Shown piece by piece: positions 21,901 to 32,343 of a stretch of 64,000 nt of DNA. The stretch spans positions 1-64,000 of the forward strand of contig NZ_JYLM01000005.1 in assembly GCF_001439815.1 (NCBI RefSeq), in the 5' to 3' direction. Each line of letters begins with the position of its first letter. Within the stretch, counting starts at the first letter, position 1. A program made the translations under genes and the position numbers. The stretch comes from Pseudomonas orientalis (GTDB taxonomy: Bacteria > Pseudomonadota > Gammaproteobacteria > Pseudomonadales > Pseudomonadaceae). The notes under the pieces are model-generated. The model saw nothing but the letters and a program-made list of their open reading frames with translations, was not told the origin of the DNA and made no database searches.

Positions 21901-23988
21901 CAAGGCCCCCTGCTGCGACAGACCTTGCGCCAATACACGCCAACGCGGGAAGCGGTAGGAGCGTTGCTGGCCGAAGCCCCGTTGCTCAAACCGGCCTACG
22001 ACCCGCGCGTGATGCGCCTGCCCGGCGGCATGGAAGGCTACGATGCCAGCCAACCCGTGCCCGGCGGCAGCGGTGCCCCCTCGCTGGAGCAACGGCTGCA
22101 CGACCTGTATCCGAGCCTGAGTAATGCTGAAGTGTCGAGCGTATTGCTCGCCATGCACAACCATCCCGGCACGCCATTGCAAACGCTTCAACAACTCAAA
22201 CATGACTTTTTACGCTTGCACACCCAACTGATCACCTGGCAGCAGAACACCCCCAGGACCTTTCTGGATACCCACATTCCCCTCGCACGCTGGCGGATCT
22301 GCGCCGAACAGCAGAACCGTTTTCTCTGGGCGCGCAAATTGATTCGCGCCTGGCGTCATGAAACGCCTGTGGACCCTCATCACCCCGGCGGGCGCCTGTT
22401 GCAGCTCAACCAACCGGTCTATGGCGAACTTCCCGAACTGGACGCTCCATTCGGGCACATCACGGCTCTGGAGTTGAGGGGTTACCTCACCACTCGCGGA
22501 ACGACCGGTTTCCTCGCCGGTTTCCCCAACCTGCGCACGCTGAACATCAGCGATATAGCACTCAGGACGCTGCCCGGCGAAATCACCGCGCTCGCGCATT
22601 TGGATGCGCTGACGCTGCGCAACTGCATGCTCAGCCTGACGCTCCCAACCCGCGCCAGCCTGGCCAACCTGCGCCACTTGCACACCCTGGACCTCGCCAA
22701 CAACCCACTGACGCTGGCGCCCAACCTTGAACAGATGGCCGAACTGAGAAACCTGGACCTCAGCCAGACCGGGCTTTCACTGCTGCCCAGAAGTTTGCTT
22801 GAACGCCCGCGCTTGATGAGCGCCAACCTCAGCGGTAATCAGATAAGCCGGCTGCCCGAAGCGCTGTTTGCCCTGCCCGCCGACGCCGCCAAAGCCTATG
22901 ACTTTTCCGACAACCCCTTCACGCGTACCACGCTGGAACGCATCAAGAGCTATTGCCAGAACACCGGCGATCACTTCGGCGCAGACGCGCACCCTGCCGA
23001 GCGTCGGTTGGCGCAGGCGCTTTACCCCATCTTCACCGCCAATGAGGCCAACCAATTCATCTTCAGCCTGCCGGGCGGGCTGGATGATTCCATGGCGATT
23101 CTGGTGCGCCTGAAAGCCGATTACGAACGCCTGCAAGCTGACCTCGAGGAATGGGTGGTCAATACCCCCGCACGCTACCCGTTTACCGACGTGCCTATGG
23201 ACGAACAGGTGCAGGCACAGCAGCAACTGCTGCGGCGCGAGCTCAAAACGCTGCTGGAACGGACATGGCGCCGGGAAACCAGTCTTGATTCCGATCAGGA
23301 GCCGCCGACAACCTTGCACGAAATGGAGTGCACGGTGCCCCTGCTGGGCGACTTGCCGCCATTGAATGTGGATTTCAACCACGTTTCAAAACTGGAATTC
23401 AGAGGCGATGACAGCACATCGATTGCAGCGGGTTTTCTTGAGCGCTTTCCCAATGTGCAAAGCCTGCTGATCCACCGCTACGCCTTGAAAGATATCCCTG
23501 GCGCGGTGCTCAAGCTGCCCAAGCTCAAGTCACTGAGCCTGACGCGAAGCCAGATCCGCTTGACCACAGCAAGCGCCGACGCCTTGAGCGACCTGCATAA
23601 CCTGGAATATCTGGATTTGAGCGACAATCCTCTGGGCATCGCCCCCGATGTCAGCAACATGCGCGGATTGACCGCCTTGATGGTCGAGAACGCCGGCCTG
23701 ACGACCGTGCCCCGTGGGACGTTCAACCTGTCAGCCCTCGAACAACTGAACCTGAGCGATAATCAGATCACCGAGTTACCCACCGATATTCTTGAATTGG
23801 ACGCCGATCAGGCCGACGGTTTCGATCTGAGCGACAACCCGTTGTCGCCAGCGGCAGTCGCCATGCTGCGCCGTTATTACCAGCGCACGGCCGTCAGCTT
23901 CGGCGTGCCCGAAGCTCGCCAGGCCCCGCCACCAGGTATCGACCCTGACTCCGAAAGCGTCTCCTCGGAAGCGGAGGTGGATGAATGA
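18940..23988 (+). CDS. Giant LRR protein with a dermonecrotic-toxin-like N-terminal region, no NEL domain
   Basis: A 1682-residue protein resembling the large Pseudomonas family with an N-terminal dermonecrotic-toxin-like (DUF6543-type) region followed by leucine-rich repeats. A hydrophobic stretch at about 441-515 (IAAFIATPFVPPLGALMLGYTAYQ) is the only membrane-like part, and there is no Sec signal. Residues 1049-1351 and 1352-1651 form two tandem modules of about 300 residues. Each has an alpha-helical linker (ALYPIFTANEANQFIFSLPGG) and five or six LRRs ending in LSDNPL. The protein ends in a short acidic tail just where a further module or the NEL ubiquitin-ligase domain of relatives would begin. 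It is probably an effector or toxin acting on other cells, with export route unknown. An AAGGA ribosome site lies before the ATG. It converges with argR, 10 bases away. Confidence 0.8.
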   Translation: MPTTTSTAIIQQLLDAANTAPAGLHTHLPAWLGNASASRRQALKDASLVFNDWWANAGRPQQADLKQALARSWTAQNEVDTVFESLQSPQAFATPRLQQALKTRFGLELDVATTYLRLYTARTIPLFPVESGGFKVWTVPLVEAALHNFDADESEDSAFTAESSFVSQPSAAGHFDTLPLLRDTISIAQFIGLCRELDIGRHYQAYLKTCFGFNDVKLKATLRDKVIDSLKAQAQTDVHLARLKKDASESVLRTLQAQLKGTRGLTLGGKILLNHDLSLMGAPLTGIVLFAADLEVHQSAVPLVAYIPGDPQSPLKYYPDGAAFMHDLTAKLRDADYQAFFSRFVNQEHRGYFFADLNARLSQVVWHQPRKGDPRPPWREAPVARPNLQFYATKISADLYQHLYENKLNKLLNDARVTAVSTADADSKARWQRWDIVQKIGQAILEIAAFIATPFVPPLGALMLGYTAYQLLDEVFEGVLDWAEGLKHQAFAHLMSILEQMVQLGMFAVGAPIAEGLLREALPADVWAFFERFTPVTTDGKTRLWHPDLGAYAHDIQLTAGSRPSREGLHAYADKQILRLEGQHFAVEQHASGTRLLHPRRPHAYRPRVYGNGKGAWVTQVERPLTWDHQTLLRRLGSPADALDDARLEHALQISGTDDGVLRKLYMDHQPLPPMLADTLKRLHIDQQLQAFIEQMNSDDPLHYQKADPQTQLWLLSQTGVWPESRTLRFLNADGETVWEHKGRDNAAVAQIHEAQMNRGDLLKTVLETLDESERKTLLEEDFDPPTTQLHLRAAKLRKQLARQAQASRASMFDSRYRGLEITDDPRLQKLIDTVSGLTTSAAEEVLLGATGQELLDIDQGSVPEHLVQRARWAAHHIRICRAYEGLYLHAQEHSDTHRVALHALENLPGWSPDVRLVVRDYNRSGRVRDVIGSAQAPVQRTLVRTIDGDYIPEDSKGALLSETDFYTAVLQALPDAQRDALGIHIGQGPLLRQTLRQYTPTREAVGALLAEAPLLKPAYDPRVMRLPGGMEGYDASQPVPGGSGAPSLEQRLHDLYPSLSNAEVSSVLLAMHNHPGTPLQTLQQLKHDFLRLHTQLITWQQNTPRTFLDTHIPLARWRICAEQQNRFLWARKLIRAWRHETPVDPHHPGGRLLQLNQPVYGELPELDAPFGHITALELRGYLTTRGTTGFLAGFPNLRTLNISDIALRTLPGEITALAHLDALTLRNCMLSLTLPTRASLANLRHLHTLDLANNPLTLAPNLEQMAELRNLDLSQTGLSLLPRSLLERPRLMSANLSGNQISRLPEALFALPADAAKAYDFSDNPFTRTTLERIKSYCQNTGDHFGADAHPAERRLAQALYPIFTANEANQFIFSLPGGLDDSMAILVRLKADYERLQADLEEWVVNTPARYPFTDVPMDEQVQAQQQLLRRELKTLLERTWRRETSLDSDQEPPTTLHEMECTVPLLGDLPPLNVDFNHVSKLEFRGDDSTSIAAGFLERFPNVQSLLIHRYALKDIPGAVLKLPKLKSLSLTRSQIRLTTASADALSDLHNLEYLDLSDNPLGIAPDVSNMRGLTALMVENAGLTTVPRGTFNLSALEQLNLSDNQITELPTDILELDADQADGFDLSDNPLSPAAVAMLRRYYQRTAVSFGVPEARQAPPPGIDPDSESVSSEAEVDE

Positions 23989-23998
23989 AGCGGCGCGC

Positions 23999-24979
23999 TC
24001 AACCGCGTTCGGAAGGCACCGACGACAACTCGAACGGGCTGCTGCTGCGCCGCTGGTTGCGGTCTTCTCGCGGGGTGGCGCCGAAGAAATTACGGTAGGC
24101 GCTGGAGAAGTGCGGGCCCGAGGAGAAGCCGCACGACAAGCCGATCTGGATGATCGACTTGCTGGTTTGCATCAACATCTGGCGCGCCTTGTTCAGGCGC
24201 AGTTCCAGGTAGTACTGACTGGGAACTCGGTTGAGGTATTGCTTGAAAATGCGCTCCAGTTGTCGTCGCGACACGCACACGTGCTGGGCGATTTCGTCGG
24301 TGGTCAGCGGTTCTTCGATATTGGCTTCCATCAACAGAACAGCCTGGGTCAGCTTCGGATGGCTGGAACCCAGGCGGTTTTGCAACGGGATGCGCTGGCG
24401 CTCGCCGCCTTCGCGGATGCGCTCCACCACCAGTTCTTCGGAAACCGCCCCGGCCAGTTCGGCGCCATGATCGCGCGCCAACACCGCCAGCAGCAGATCG
24501 AGCACCGACATGCCGCCGCAGGCGGTCAGGCGATCACGGTCCCAATCGAACAGATGACTGGTGGCGATGACCTTGGGGAAACGCTCGGCGAAATCGTCCT
24601 GCCAACGCCAGTGCACGGCGGCGCGATAGCCGTCGAGCAGGCCGAGCTGGGCCAATGGATACACACCGGCCGACAAGCCGCCGATCACGCAGCCTGCGCG
24701 CACAAGCTGCTTGAGGGCGGAACTCAGTTGGGAGGCGATGACAGTCGGCGGTTCGTCCGCCAGCAGGAACAGCTTCTGGAAACCTTCCAGCTTGCCGGCC
24801 CACGGCTCGCCGGGCAATTGCCAGGCCCCCTCGGTTTGCGGCTCGGCCTGCAGAAACGACAGTTCGTAGACCACCTCCGGATGCACCCGCTGAGCAACGC
24901 GCAAGGCCTCCTCAGCCAGCGCAAGCGTGAGTGCTTTTGTGCTGGGCCAAATCAGGAAACCAATTTTATGGGCGGTCAT
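23999..24979 (-). CDS. argR: ArgR, AraC-family arginine regulator
   Basis: A 326-residue regulator of the GlxA/ArgR type. A DJ-1/PfpI-like N-terminal domain (HKIGFLIWPSTKALTLALAEEAL, VIGGLSAGVYPLA) is followed by two AraC helix-turn-helix motifs in the last 100 residues (TTDEIAQHVCVSRRQLERIFKQYL and SIIQIGLSCGFSSGPHFSSAYRNFFGATP). In P. aeruginosa ArgR senses arginine, activates aot and aru and represses arginine synthesis. Its place behind aotJQMOP confirms the identity. I chose the ATG at 24979; a start 13 codons earlier is not conserved. Confidence 0.94.
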   Translation of the reverse strand: MTAHKIGFLIWPSTKALTLALAEEALRVAQRVHPEVVYELSFLQAEPQTEGAWQLPGEPWAGKLEGFQKLFLLADEPPTVIASQLSSALKQLVRAGCVIGGLSAGVYPLAQLGLLDGYRAAVHWRWQDDFAERFPKVIATSHLFDWDRDRLTACGGMSVLDLLLAVLARDHGAELAGAVSEELVVERIREGGERQRIPLQNRLGSSHPKLTQAVLLMEANIEEPLTTDEIAQHVCVSRRQLERIFKQYLNRVPSQYYLELRLNKARQMLMQTSKSIIQIGLSCGFSSGPHFSSAYRNFFGATPREDRNQRRSSSPFELSSVPSERG

Positions 24980-25072
24980 GTGGGAGCTATCCGAAGCGAA
25001 GAACGGTAATGAAGACAAAGGCCAATGCTAGCCGGTAAACCAACACAAATCTCAAAAACAATGGCGATCAAA

Positions 25073-25100
25073 TGTGGGAGGGGGCTTGCCCCCTCCCATA
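25073..25100. repeat. Single REP palindrome between aotP and argR
   Basis: TGGGAGGGGGC and GCCCCCTCCCA form a perfect 11-base hairpin over TT. It looks like a REPIN that lost its middle, leaving the outer halves fused. It lies in the aotP-argR transcript, 25 bases past the aotP stop, where it may reduce readthrough into argR. Confidence 0.85.
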
Positions 25101-25124
25101 TAAAGCAGCTCCAACAGCAAAGGA

Positions 25125-25889
25125 CTATTTCAAGCTGCCGGAGAGGAACTGCTGAAGACGCACAGACTGCGGATTAACCAGCACTTCCCTCGGGTTGCCC
25201 CGTTCTTCAACAATGCCCTTATGCAAAAACACCAACTGGTTCGACACTTCACGGGCAAAGCCCATTTCGTGGGTCACCACCACCATGGTGCGGCCTTCCT
25301 GGGCCAGGTCCTGCATCACCTTGAGCACTTCGCCGACCAGTTCCGGGTCGAGTGCCGAGGTCGGTTCGTCGAACAGCATCACCTCGGGCTCCATCGCCAG
25401 GGCACGGGCAATCGCCACGCGCTGCTGCTCACCGCCGGACATGTGGCCGGGGAACGCGTCCTTGCGATGGCCCACGCCGACCTTGGCCAGGTAGTGCTCG
25501 GCCTTTTCACGGGCTTCTTTTTTCGACACGCCCAGCACATGCACCGGGGCTTCCATCACGTTTTCAATCGCGGTCATGTGCGACCACAGGTTGAAATGCT
25601 GGAACACCATGGACAGGCGCGAACGCATGCGCTGCAGTTGTTTAGGGTCGGCGGCCCTCATGGCGCCGTCCTTGTTCGCGACCAGCTTCAGCTCTTCGTT
25701 ATTGAGCAGGATCTTGCCGGCGTGGGGCTGCTCGAGCAGGTTGATGCAGCGCAAAAAGGTACTTTTGCCCGAGCCGCTGGAGCCGATGATGCTGATCACA
25801 TCACCGGCGGCGGCGGCCAGGGACACGCCTTTGAGCACTTCGTGACTGCCATAGCGTTTATGCAGGTCTTGGACTTCAAGCTTGTACAT
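25125..25889 (-). CDS. aotP: Arginine/ornithine ABC transporter ATPase (AotP)
   Basis: A 254-residue ABC ATPase of the polar amino acid class. Walker [10 protein letters not shown] lies at residues 36-44; the signature MSGGEQQR and Walker [13 protein letters not shown] with a distal VVTHE His switch are complete. It powers uptake through AotQ and AotM. The start [14 protein letters not shown] is the family start; an extension of five residues is unlikely. It is the fifth gene of aotJQMOP, 27 bases after aotO. Confidence 0.96.
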   Translation of the reverse strand: MYKLEVQDLHKRYGSHEVLKGVSLAAAAGDVISIIGSSGSGKSTFLRCINLLEQPHAGKILLNNEELKLVANKDGAMRAADPKQLQRMRSRLSMVFQHFNLWSHMTAIENVMEAPVHVLGVSKKEAREKAEHYLAKVGVGHRKDAFPGHMSGGEQQRVAIARALAMEPEVMLFDEPTSALDPELVGEVLKVMQDLAQEGRTMVVVTHEMGFAREVSNQLVFLHKGIVEERGNPREVLVNPQSVRLQQFLSGSLK

Positions 25890-25916
25890 GCGGTCGGTTC
25901 TCACAAAAACAGGTGG

Positions 25917-27029
25917 TCAGTCGTTGAGCAAGCGCCCGTGACGCAGCGCTTCGCGCCCCGCCACCTTGGCCAGCCAGAAACCCGCTTGGGCATAACGTAG
26001 CCGTTCAACGGCAAACAACACCCCCGAGGTGCCCGCGCTGATGATGCTGACGCGGTCGCTCAAGGGGTCAATCACTTCAAAGATCGGTTCGTCGGCTTCA
26101 ACCCAGTCGCCGGCTTTACGCAGGTAACTGATCACCCCGGCGTGGGGCGCGAACAGCAATTCGGTGCCTTCGAAGGGCATGCCTTCACAGGGCTCGTGTT
26201 GCGGTGCGGGCCATTGGCCCTTGATCAAGCCTTGTTCGGCAAGGAACGCCAGGATGCCTTCGGCGTGGAAGATCGCTTCATCGCGGCCGGTATCCGCCTG
26301 GCCACCCAACTCCAGCGTCGTCGCCAGGCAGGCCAGCGGGATCTGTGCGTCGGGGAACGTGCGCGACAAACGCAGCCATGGCAACGAACAAGCTTCATCA
26401 AACGAACTGCCACCGGAGTCTTCCGCGAGCAGGCCGACCTTCACATCCAAATGCGCCGACAGCGAGCGCCACTGCGGCCAGTGCTGGGGCAGCGCATACA
26501 TGTGCAGCGCGGCCTCGGCATCGCAATGCAGGTCAAGGACGACATCGGCCGTGCAGGCATGGCTGAGCAGAATGCGCTGCATGCCTTGCAATTGGCTGCC
26601 CGGCTCGGGCATGGCGCTGAGCACATCGCTCATGGCCTGGCGGATCATGCGCATATTGGCGTGCGGGTCATCGCCCAGCTTACCGCGCAGCCGCTCGGCC
26701 ACCGGCTCGCTCAACTCGACGAAATCACGGTTGAAATTTTTGCCGCTGCCCACCTCGAAACGGCCCTGATGACTGCCTTGCAGCAACTGGCCCAGGCCCA
26801 TCGGGTTGGCCACCGGCACCAGCTCGATCACGCCATTGAGGGCGCCTTGCGCTTCCAGTTCGGTGAGACGCTTTTTCAGCTCCCAGGCGGCGCGCATGCC
26901 CGGCAATTCATCGGCGTGCAGGCTGGCCTGGATATACGCCTTGCGCTCGCCACTGCCAAAACGAAACACGCTCAGTTGGCGCTCACAGCCCAGGTGACCC
27001 CAGGGCAACAGGTGATCGATACGTTCCAT
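25917..27029 (-). CDS. aotO: AotO, succinylglutamate desuccinylase/aspartoacylase family protein
   Basis: A 370-residue M14-type zinc hydrolase relative. ASLHADELPGMRA gives the HxxE zinc pair and LDLHCDAEA the third ligand, while the C-terminal 90 residues (LLFAPHAGVISYLRKAGDWVEADEPIFEVIDPL) form a biotinyl-lipoyl-like barrel as in many AstE relatives. It lies between permease and ATPase genes as in P. aeruginosa, where it is not needed for transport. The substrate is unknown, perhaps an N-acylated amino acid. It begins one base after aotM ends. Confidence 0.88.
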   Translation of the reverse strand: MERIDHLLPWGHLGCERQLSVFRFGSGERKAYIQASLHADELPGMRAAWELKKRLTELEAQGALNGVIELVPVANPMGLGQLLQGSHQGRFEVGSGKNFNRDFVELSEPVAERLRGKLGDDPHANMRMIRQAMSDVLSAMPEPGSQLQGMQRILLSHACTADVVLDLHCDAEAALHMYALPQHWPQWRSLSAHLDVKVGLLAEDSGGSSFDEACSLPWLRLSRTFPDAQIPLACLATTLELGGQADTGRDEAIFHAEGILAFLAEQGLIKGQWPAPQHEPCEGMPFEGTELLFAPHAGVISYLRKAGDWVEADEPIFEVIDPLSDRVSIISAGTSGVLFAVERLRYAQAGFWLAKVAGREALRHGRLLND

Positions 27030-27030
27030 A

Positions 27031-27729
27031 TCAATGCTTCCGTGGAGCCAGGTAGCTCAGCCAGCGGCGCTCGGCCAACTTGAACATTCGCACCAGGATG
27101 AACGTCAGGCACAGGTAGAACACGCCGGCGGTGATATAGGCCTCGAAAGGCAGGTAGTACTGGGCGTTCACCGTGCGCGCGGCACCGGTGATGTCGATCA
27201 AAGTGACGATGGAGGCCAGGCTGGTGGTCTGCAGCATCATGATCACTTCATTGCTGTACTGCGGCAGCGCGCGGCGCAGGGCCGACGGCAGCAGAATGCG
27301 GCGGTACAGCTTGTAGCGCGACATGCCCATGGCCTTGGCCGCTTCGATCTCGCCGTTGGGCGTGGCCTTGAGGCTGCCGGCGATGATCTCGGCGGTATAG
27401 GCGCTGGTGTTGATCGCAAACGCCAGGCACGCGCAGAACGTGGCGCTGGACAGCAGCGGCCACATGACGCTTTCGCGGATGCTTTCGAACTGGGCCAGGC
27501 CGTAGTAGATCAGGAACAGCTGCACCAGCATCGGCGTGCCGCGAATCACATAGGTGTACAGCCAGGCCGCGCCGTTGACGATCGGCTGCTTGGACACGCG
27601 CATCAAGCCCAGGGGCAAGGCGGCGAGCAGGCCGAAGAACAACGAGATGGCGAGCAGTTTCAGGGTGGTCAGCAAGCCGCCGAGGTACAGCGGCATGGCC
27701 TCCCAGATGACGTTGTAGTCGAAGATCAT
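27031..27729 (-). CDS. aotM: Arginine/ornithine ABC transporter permease (AotM)
   Basis: A 232-residue HisM/GlnP-type permease with five membrane helices (GGLLTTLKLLAISLFFGLLAALPLGL, WLYTYVIRGTPMLVQLFLIYYGL and others). The EAA loop is EIEAAKAMGMSRYKLYRRILLPSALRRALP, the docking site for AotP. Its start overlaps the aotQ stop by four bases (ATGA), so the two partners are made together. Confidence 0.95.
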   Translation of the reverse strand: MIFDYNVIWEAMPLYLGGLLTTLKLLAISLFFGLLAALPLGLMRVSKQPIVNGAAWLYTYVIRGTPMLVQLFLIYYGLAQFESIRESVMWPLLSSATFCACLAFAINTSAYTAEIIAGSLKATPNGEIEAAKAMGMSRYKLYRRILLPSALRRALPQYSNEVIMMLQTTSLASIVTLIDITGAARTVNAQYYLPFEAYITAGVFYLCLTFILVRMFKLAERRWLSYLAPRKH

Positions 27730-28415
27730 AGATCAGCCGCCCTTACGCCTACCGAGTAGCGCTTCTCGAGGTAGCGCAGCGCAAGCAACGACACGCTGGT
27801 GATCACCAGGTACATCGCCGCCACTGCGAGGAAGAAGGTAAAAGGCTCGCGGGTGGCGTCGGCCGCCTGCTTGGCCTTGAACATCATGTCTTGCAGGCCC
27901 ACCACCGAAATAAGCGCGGTGGCCTTGGTGAGGACCAGCCAGTTGTTGGTGAAACCGGGGATCGCCAGCCGGATCATCTGCGGCACCATCACCCTGAAAA
28001 ACACCTGGAAACCGCTCATGCCATACGCCAGGCCGGCTTCGGCCTGGCCCTTGGGAATGGCCATGAAGGCGCCGCGGAAGGTTTCCGACAGGTAGGCGCC
28101 AAAGATGAAACCCAGGGTGCCGATACCGGCGGCCAAGGGGTTCAAGTCAATATAGTCGTCGTAGCCAAGCATCGGCGCGACGCGGTTGAGCAGGTCCTGG
28201 CCGCCGTAGAAAATCAGCAGGATCAGCACCAGGTCGGGGATCCCGCGGATCACCGTGGAGTACAGGTCACCCAGCCAGGCCAACCAGCGCACCGGCGACA
28301 GGCGCAACGCGACCCCGATCAGACCCAGAACAATGGCCAAGGCCATGGACGACAAGGCGAGCTGAAGCGTCAACCATGCGCCATCGAGGATAACGGCCCC
28401 GTAGCCTTTCAACAT
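27726..28415 (-). CDS. aotQ: Arginine/ornithine ABC transporter permease (AotQ)
   Basis: A 229-residue permease paralogous to AotM and its heterodimer partner. It has five membrane helices, the motif STVIRGIPDLVLILLIFYGGQDLLN, and the EAA loop GQAEAGLAYGMSGFQVFFRVMVPQMIRLAIP. It follows aotJ by 92 bases that hold a strong hairpin, the usual device for making less permease than binding protein. Confidence 0.95.
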   Translation of the reverse strand: MLKGYGAVILDGAWLTLQLALSSMALAIVLGLIGVALRLSPVRWLAWLGDLYSTVIRGIPDLVLILLIFYGGQDLLNRVAPMLGYDDYIDLNPLAAGIGTLGFIFGAYLSETFRGAFMAIPKGQAEAGLAYGMSGFQVFFRVMVPQMIRLAIPGFTNNWLVLTKATALISVVGLQDMMFKAKQAADATREPFTFFLAVAAMYLVITSVSLLALRYLEKRYSVGVRAADL

Positions 28416-28441
28416 GATTCAGGTCCTCGAAAAGGGGGATG

Positions 28442-28486
28442 AAAAAATGGCGCAAACTTCAGAGTGTTCTGTTGCTTGCGCCATTT
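28442..28486 (-). terminator. Intercistronic hairpin/attenuator between aotJ and aotQ
   Basis: AAATGGCGCAA (28445-28455) and its exact complement TTGCGCCATTT (28476-28486) make an 11-base stem over 20 bases. On the minus strand the 3' arm runs into six T (plus-strand A-run 28442-28447), so it has the form of a partial terminator that protects the aotJ message. Confidence 0.7.
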
Positions 28487-28507
28487 CGGACAGACAGCTG
28501 CGACGGT

Positions 28508-29293
28508 TTACTGGGCTTCAGGCCCGTAAATGTCGAAGTTGAAGTACTTGTCCTGGATTTTCTTGTACTCGCCGTTGGCACGGATCGCCGCGATAGCCGC
28601 GTTGATGCGCTCCAGGTTTTCCTTGTCGCCCTTGCGTACCGCGATGCCTACGCCGTCGCCGAAGTATTTGACGTCGGTGAAGGATGGGCCGGTGAACGCG
28701 TAGCCTTTGCCAGCGGGGGTGTCGAGGAAACCTTCCTGCAACAGGGTGGCGTCAGCCACGGTGCCGTCGAGGCGACCGGCTTCCACATCCAGGTAGATTT
28801 CGTTCTGCGAGCTGTAAGGCACAACGGTGGCGCCTTTGGGAGCCAGGACTTCCTTGGCGAAACGGTCATGGATCGAACCGCGCTGCACACCGATCTTCTT
28901 GCCCTTGAGTTCATCCAGGCTGTCGCTGACCGTGGTGCCTTCCTTCAACACCAGGCGCGCCGGGGTCAGGTAGTAGCGGTTGGTGAAGTCGACGGACTTC
29001 TTGCGGTCTTCAGTGATGGACATGGACGACAGGATCGCGTCGATTTTGCGCACTTTCAGCGCGGGGATCAGGCCATCGAATTCCTGCTCGACCCAGGTGC
29101 ACTTCACGTCCATCTGCTTGCACAGGGCGTTGCCGATGTCGTAGTCAAAACCGACGATGCTGCCATCCGGCGCCTTCGAGGCAAACGGAGGGTAAGCCGC
29201 TTCGATACCAATCTTCAGTGGCTTGCCTTCGGCGAAAGCCTGCATGGACAGCACGGACAGCGCCAGGGCGCCCAACAGCACGAGTTTCTTCAT
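28508..29293 (-). CDS. aotJ: Arginine/ornithine periplasmic binding protein (AotJ)
   Basis: A 261-residue family 3 solute-binding protein. The signal peptide [21 protein letters not shown] ends before EGKPLKIG. The SBP signature [21 protein letters not shown] is present, as are [11 protein letters not shown] and [11 protein letters not shown]. It captures arginine and ornithine in the periplasm and hands them to AotQM. I chose the ATG at 29293 with the classic signal peptide. An ArgR-type half-site lies about 160 bases upstream. Confidence 0.95.
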   Translation of the reverse strand: MKKLVLLGALALSVLSMQAFAEGKPLKIGIEAAYPPFASKAPDGSIVGFDYDIGNALCKQMDVKCTWVEQEFDGLIPALKVRKIDAILSSMSITEDRKKSVDFTNRYYLTPARLVLKEGTTVSDSLDELKGKKIGVQRGSIHDRFAKEVLAPKGATVVPYSSQNEIYLDVEAGRLDGTVADATLLQEGFLDTPAGKGYAFTGPSFTDVKYFGDGVGIAVRKGDKENLERINAAIAAIRANGEYKKIQDKYFNFDIYGPEAQ

Positions 29294-29450
29294 CTTGGGA
29301 CTCCATCGGTATAGGGCAAAACAGCAGTATGAGCCATGGCCCACGATGCGGCGAAGGTGAAACCGAATAGCGTTGCAGCGTCCTGCGCCAGAGAGTGCCA
29401 GCGACGACGAGCGAGTGATCGGCATTCTAACGACAGGCTGGAAGCCGATA

Positions 29451-29466
29451 TTTCCTCAATGCGACA
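29451..29466 (-). promoter_or_regulatory. ArgR half-site upstream of aotJ
   Basis: TGTCGC-N8-AA reads from 29466 to 29451 on the minus strand, an exact match to the ArgR half-site. A TGTCG core recurs 31 bases downstream. The wider gap 29294-29816 shows no gene; ORFs across it lack family resemblance. Confidence 0.55.
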
Positions 29467-29816
29467 ACAATTTACAGAAGCACCGAGAAAGCGGTTCCAG
29501 CACATTGACAGCCAATGGATTTTATGCAGAGGCAAAAGATATTAAACCAGCTGATGCTGCAAATTGCGGGCCTATTATTCGCAAACCCTTCTGGGACGGC
29601 AAGTGTGGCGTTTAATCTTATTTTTCAGAGGTGCTGAAACGCGATTTTTCGCGACCTAGGCGTGGCAGATCGCCTCAGGCTTGGGCGAGGGGTTACACAT
29701 TTGCACCGACCGGTAACATTCAGAAACGTCCTACTGCGCAAACCGATATTTATTGGCTTGGCTTACGTGCCGGTCTGTCGGACCGCCACCAACGCTCGCC
29801 ATGAAACACATTCAAA

Positions 29817-29905
29817 TGTGGGAGGGGGCTTGCCCCCGATAGCGGTGTGTCATCTGATACATACCCCACTGACCCACTGCCATCGGGGGCAAGCCCCCTC
29901 CCACA
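29817..29905. repeat. REPIN upstream of the aot operon
   Basis: A complete inverted REP pair between the acsA terminator and the aot promoter region. It is of the same sequence type as the REPINs in the aru operon. Confidence 0.95.
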
Positions 29906-29934
29906 AGGGATCTTCACTGTGTGCAAAATCCCAT

Positions 29935-29969
29935 AAAAAAGCCCCACCCGGCCTGTGCCGAATGGGGCT
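29935..29969 (-). terminator. Rho-independent terminator of acsA
   Basis: AGCCCCA/TGGGGCT with an inner CGGC/GCCG stem, followed on the minus strand by six T (plus A-run 29935-29940), 20 bases past the acsA stop. Confidence 0.85.
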
Positions 29970-29988
29970 CTGTCCCACCTACCCCGCT

Positions 29989-31944
<1,956 letters not shown>

Positions 31945-32343
31945 CTTTCTTACCTCGGTGACAATAGTTGTTGTTGTATGGCCCCGTTGTAGCCGGGGTA
32001 GGCCTATAGAACCATTCGACGATGGTAGTAACAAGGCCCTACAAATTACCCTGCCTTGCCTGTAGGCCGCTCTGGCCCGCAGGCCATGGCGCTTTGCGAG
32101 CAGGTGAAAAAACCTTAATCGGCCGATTGTTACAAAAACCGTCAAAAGTGTTTATCAAAACCACGGGTATATGAATATAACCCGGGCGCCTAGAATCAAC
32201 TCCGCCAACCAAGGCACCGTGATTAACACCGTAACAGCCCCCACGAAGGCAACGTTAATCCGAACTTCCCAACTCTCAAGTTACACACGTGGCCTCACAA
32301 GGGCCCCGTGACCCCTTTCGCCCTGAAGAAGGTAAATAGAGAA
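31945..32343. other. Divergent promoter region of acsA and the DUF2790 gene
   Basis: No gene is seen. An imperfect palindrome GGGTATAT..ATATAACCC at about 32165-32185 lies just before a TAGAAT (32191-32196) that could be a -10 box for the DUF2790 gene. Regulators are not identifiable from sequence alone. Confidence 0.35.
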
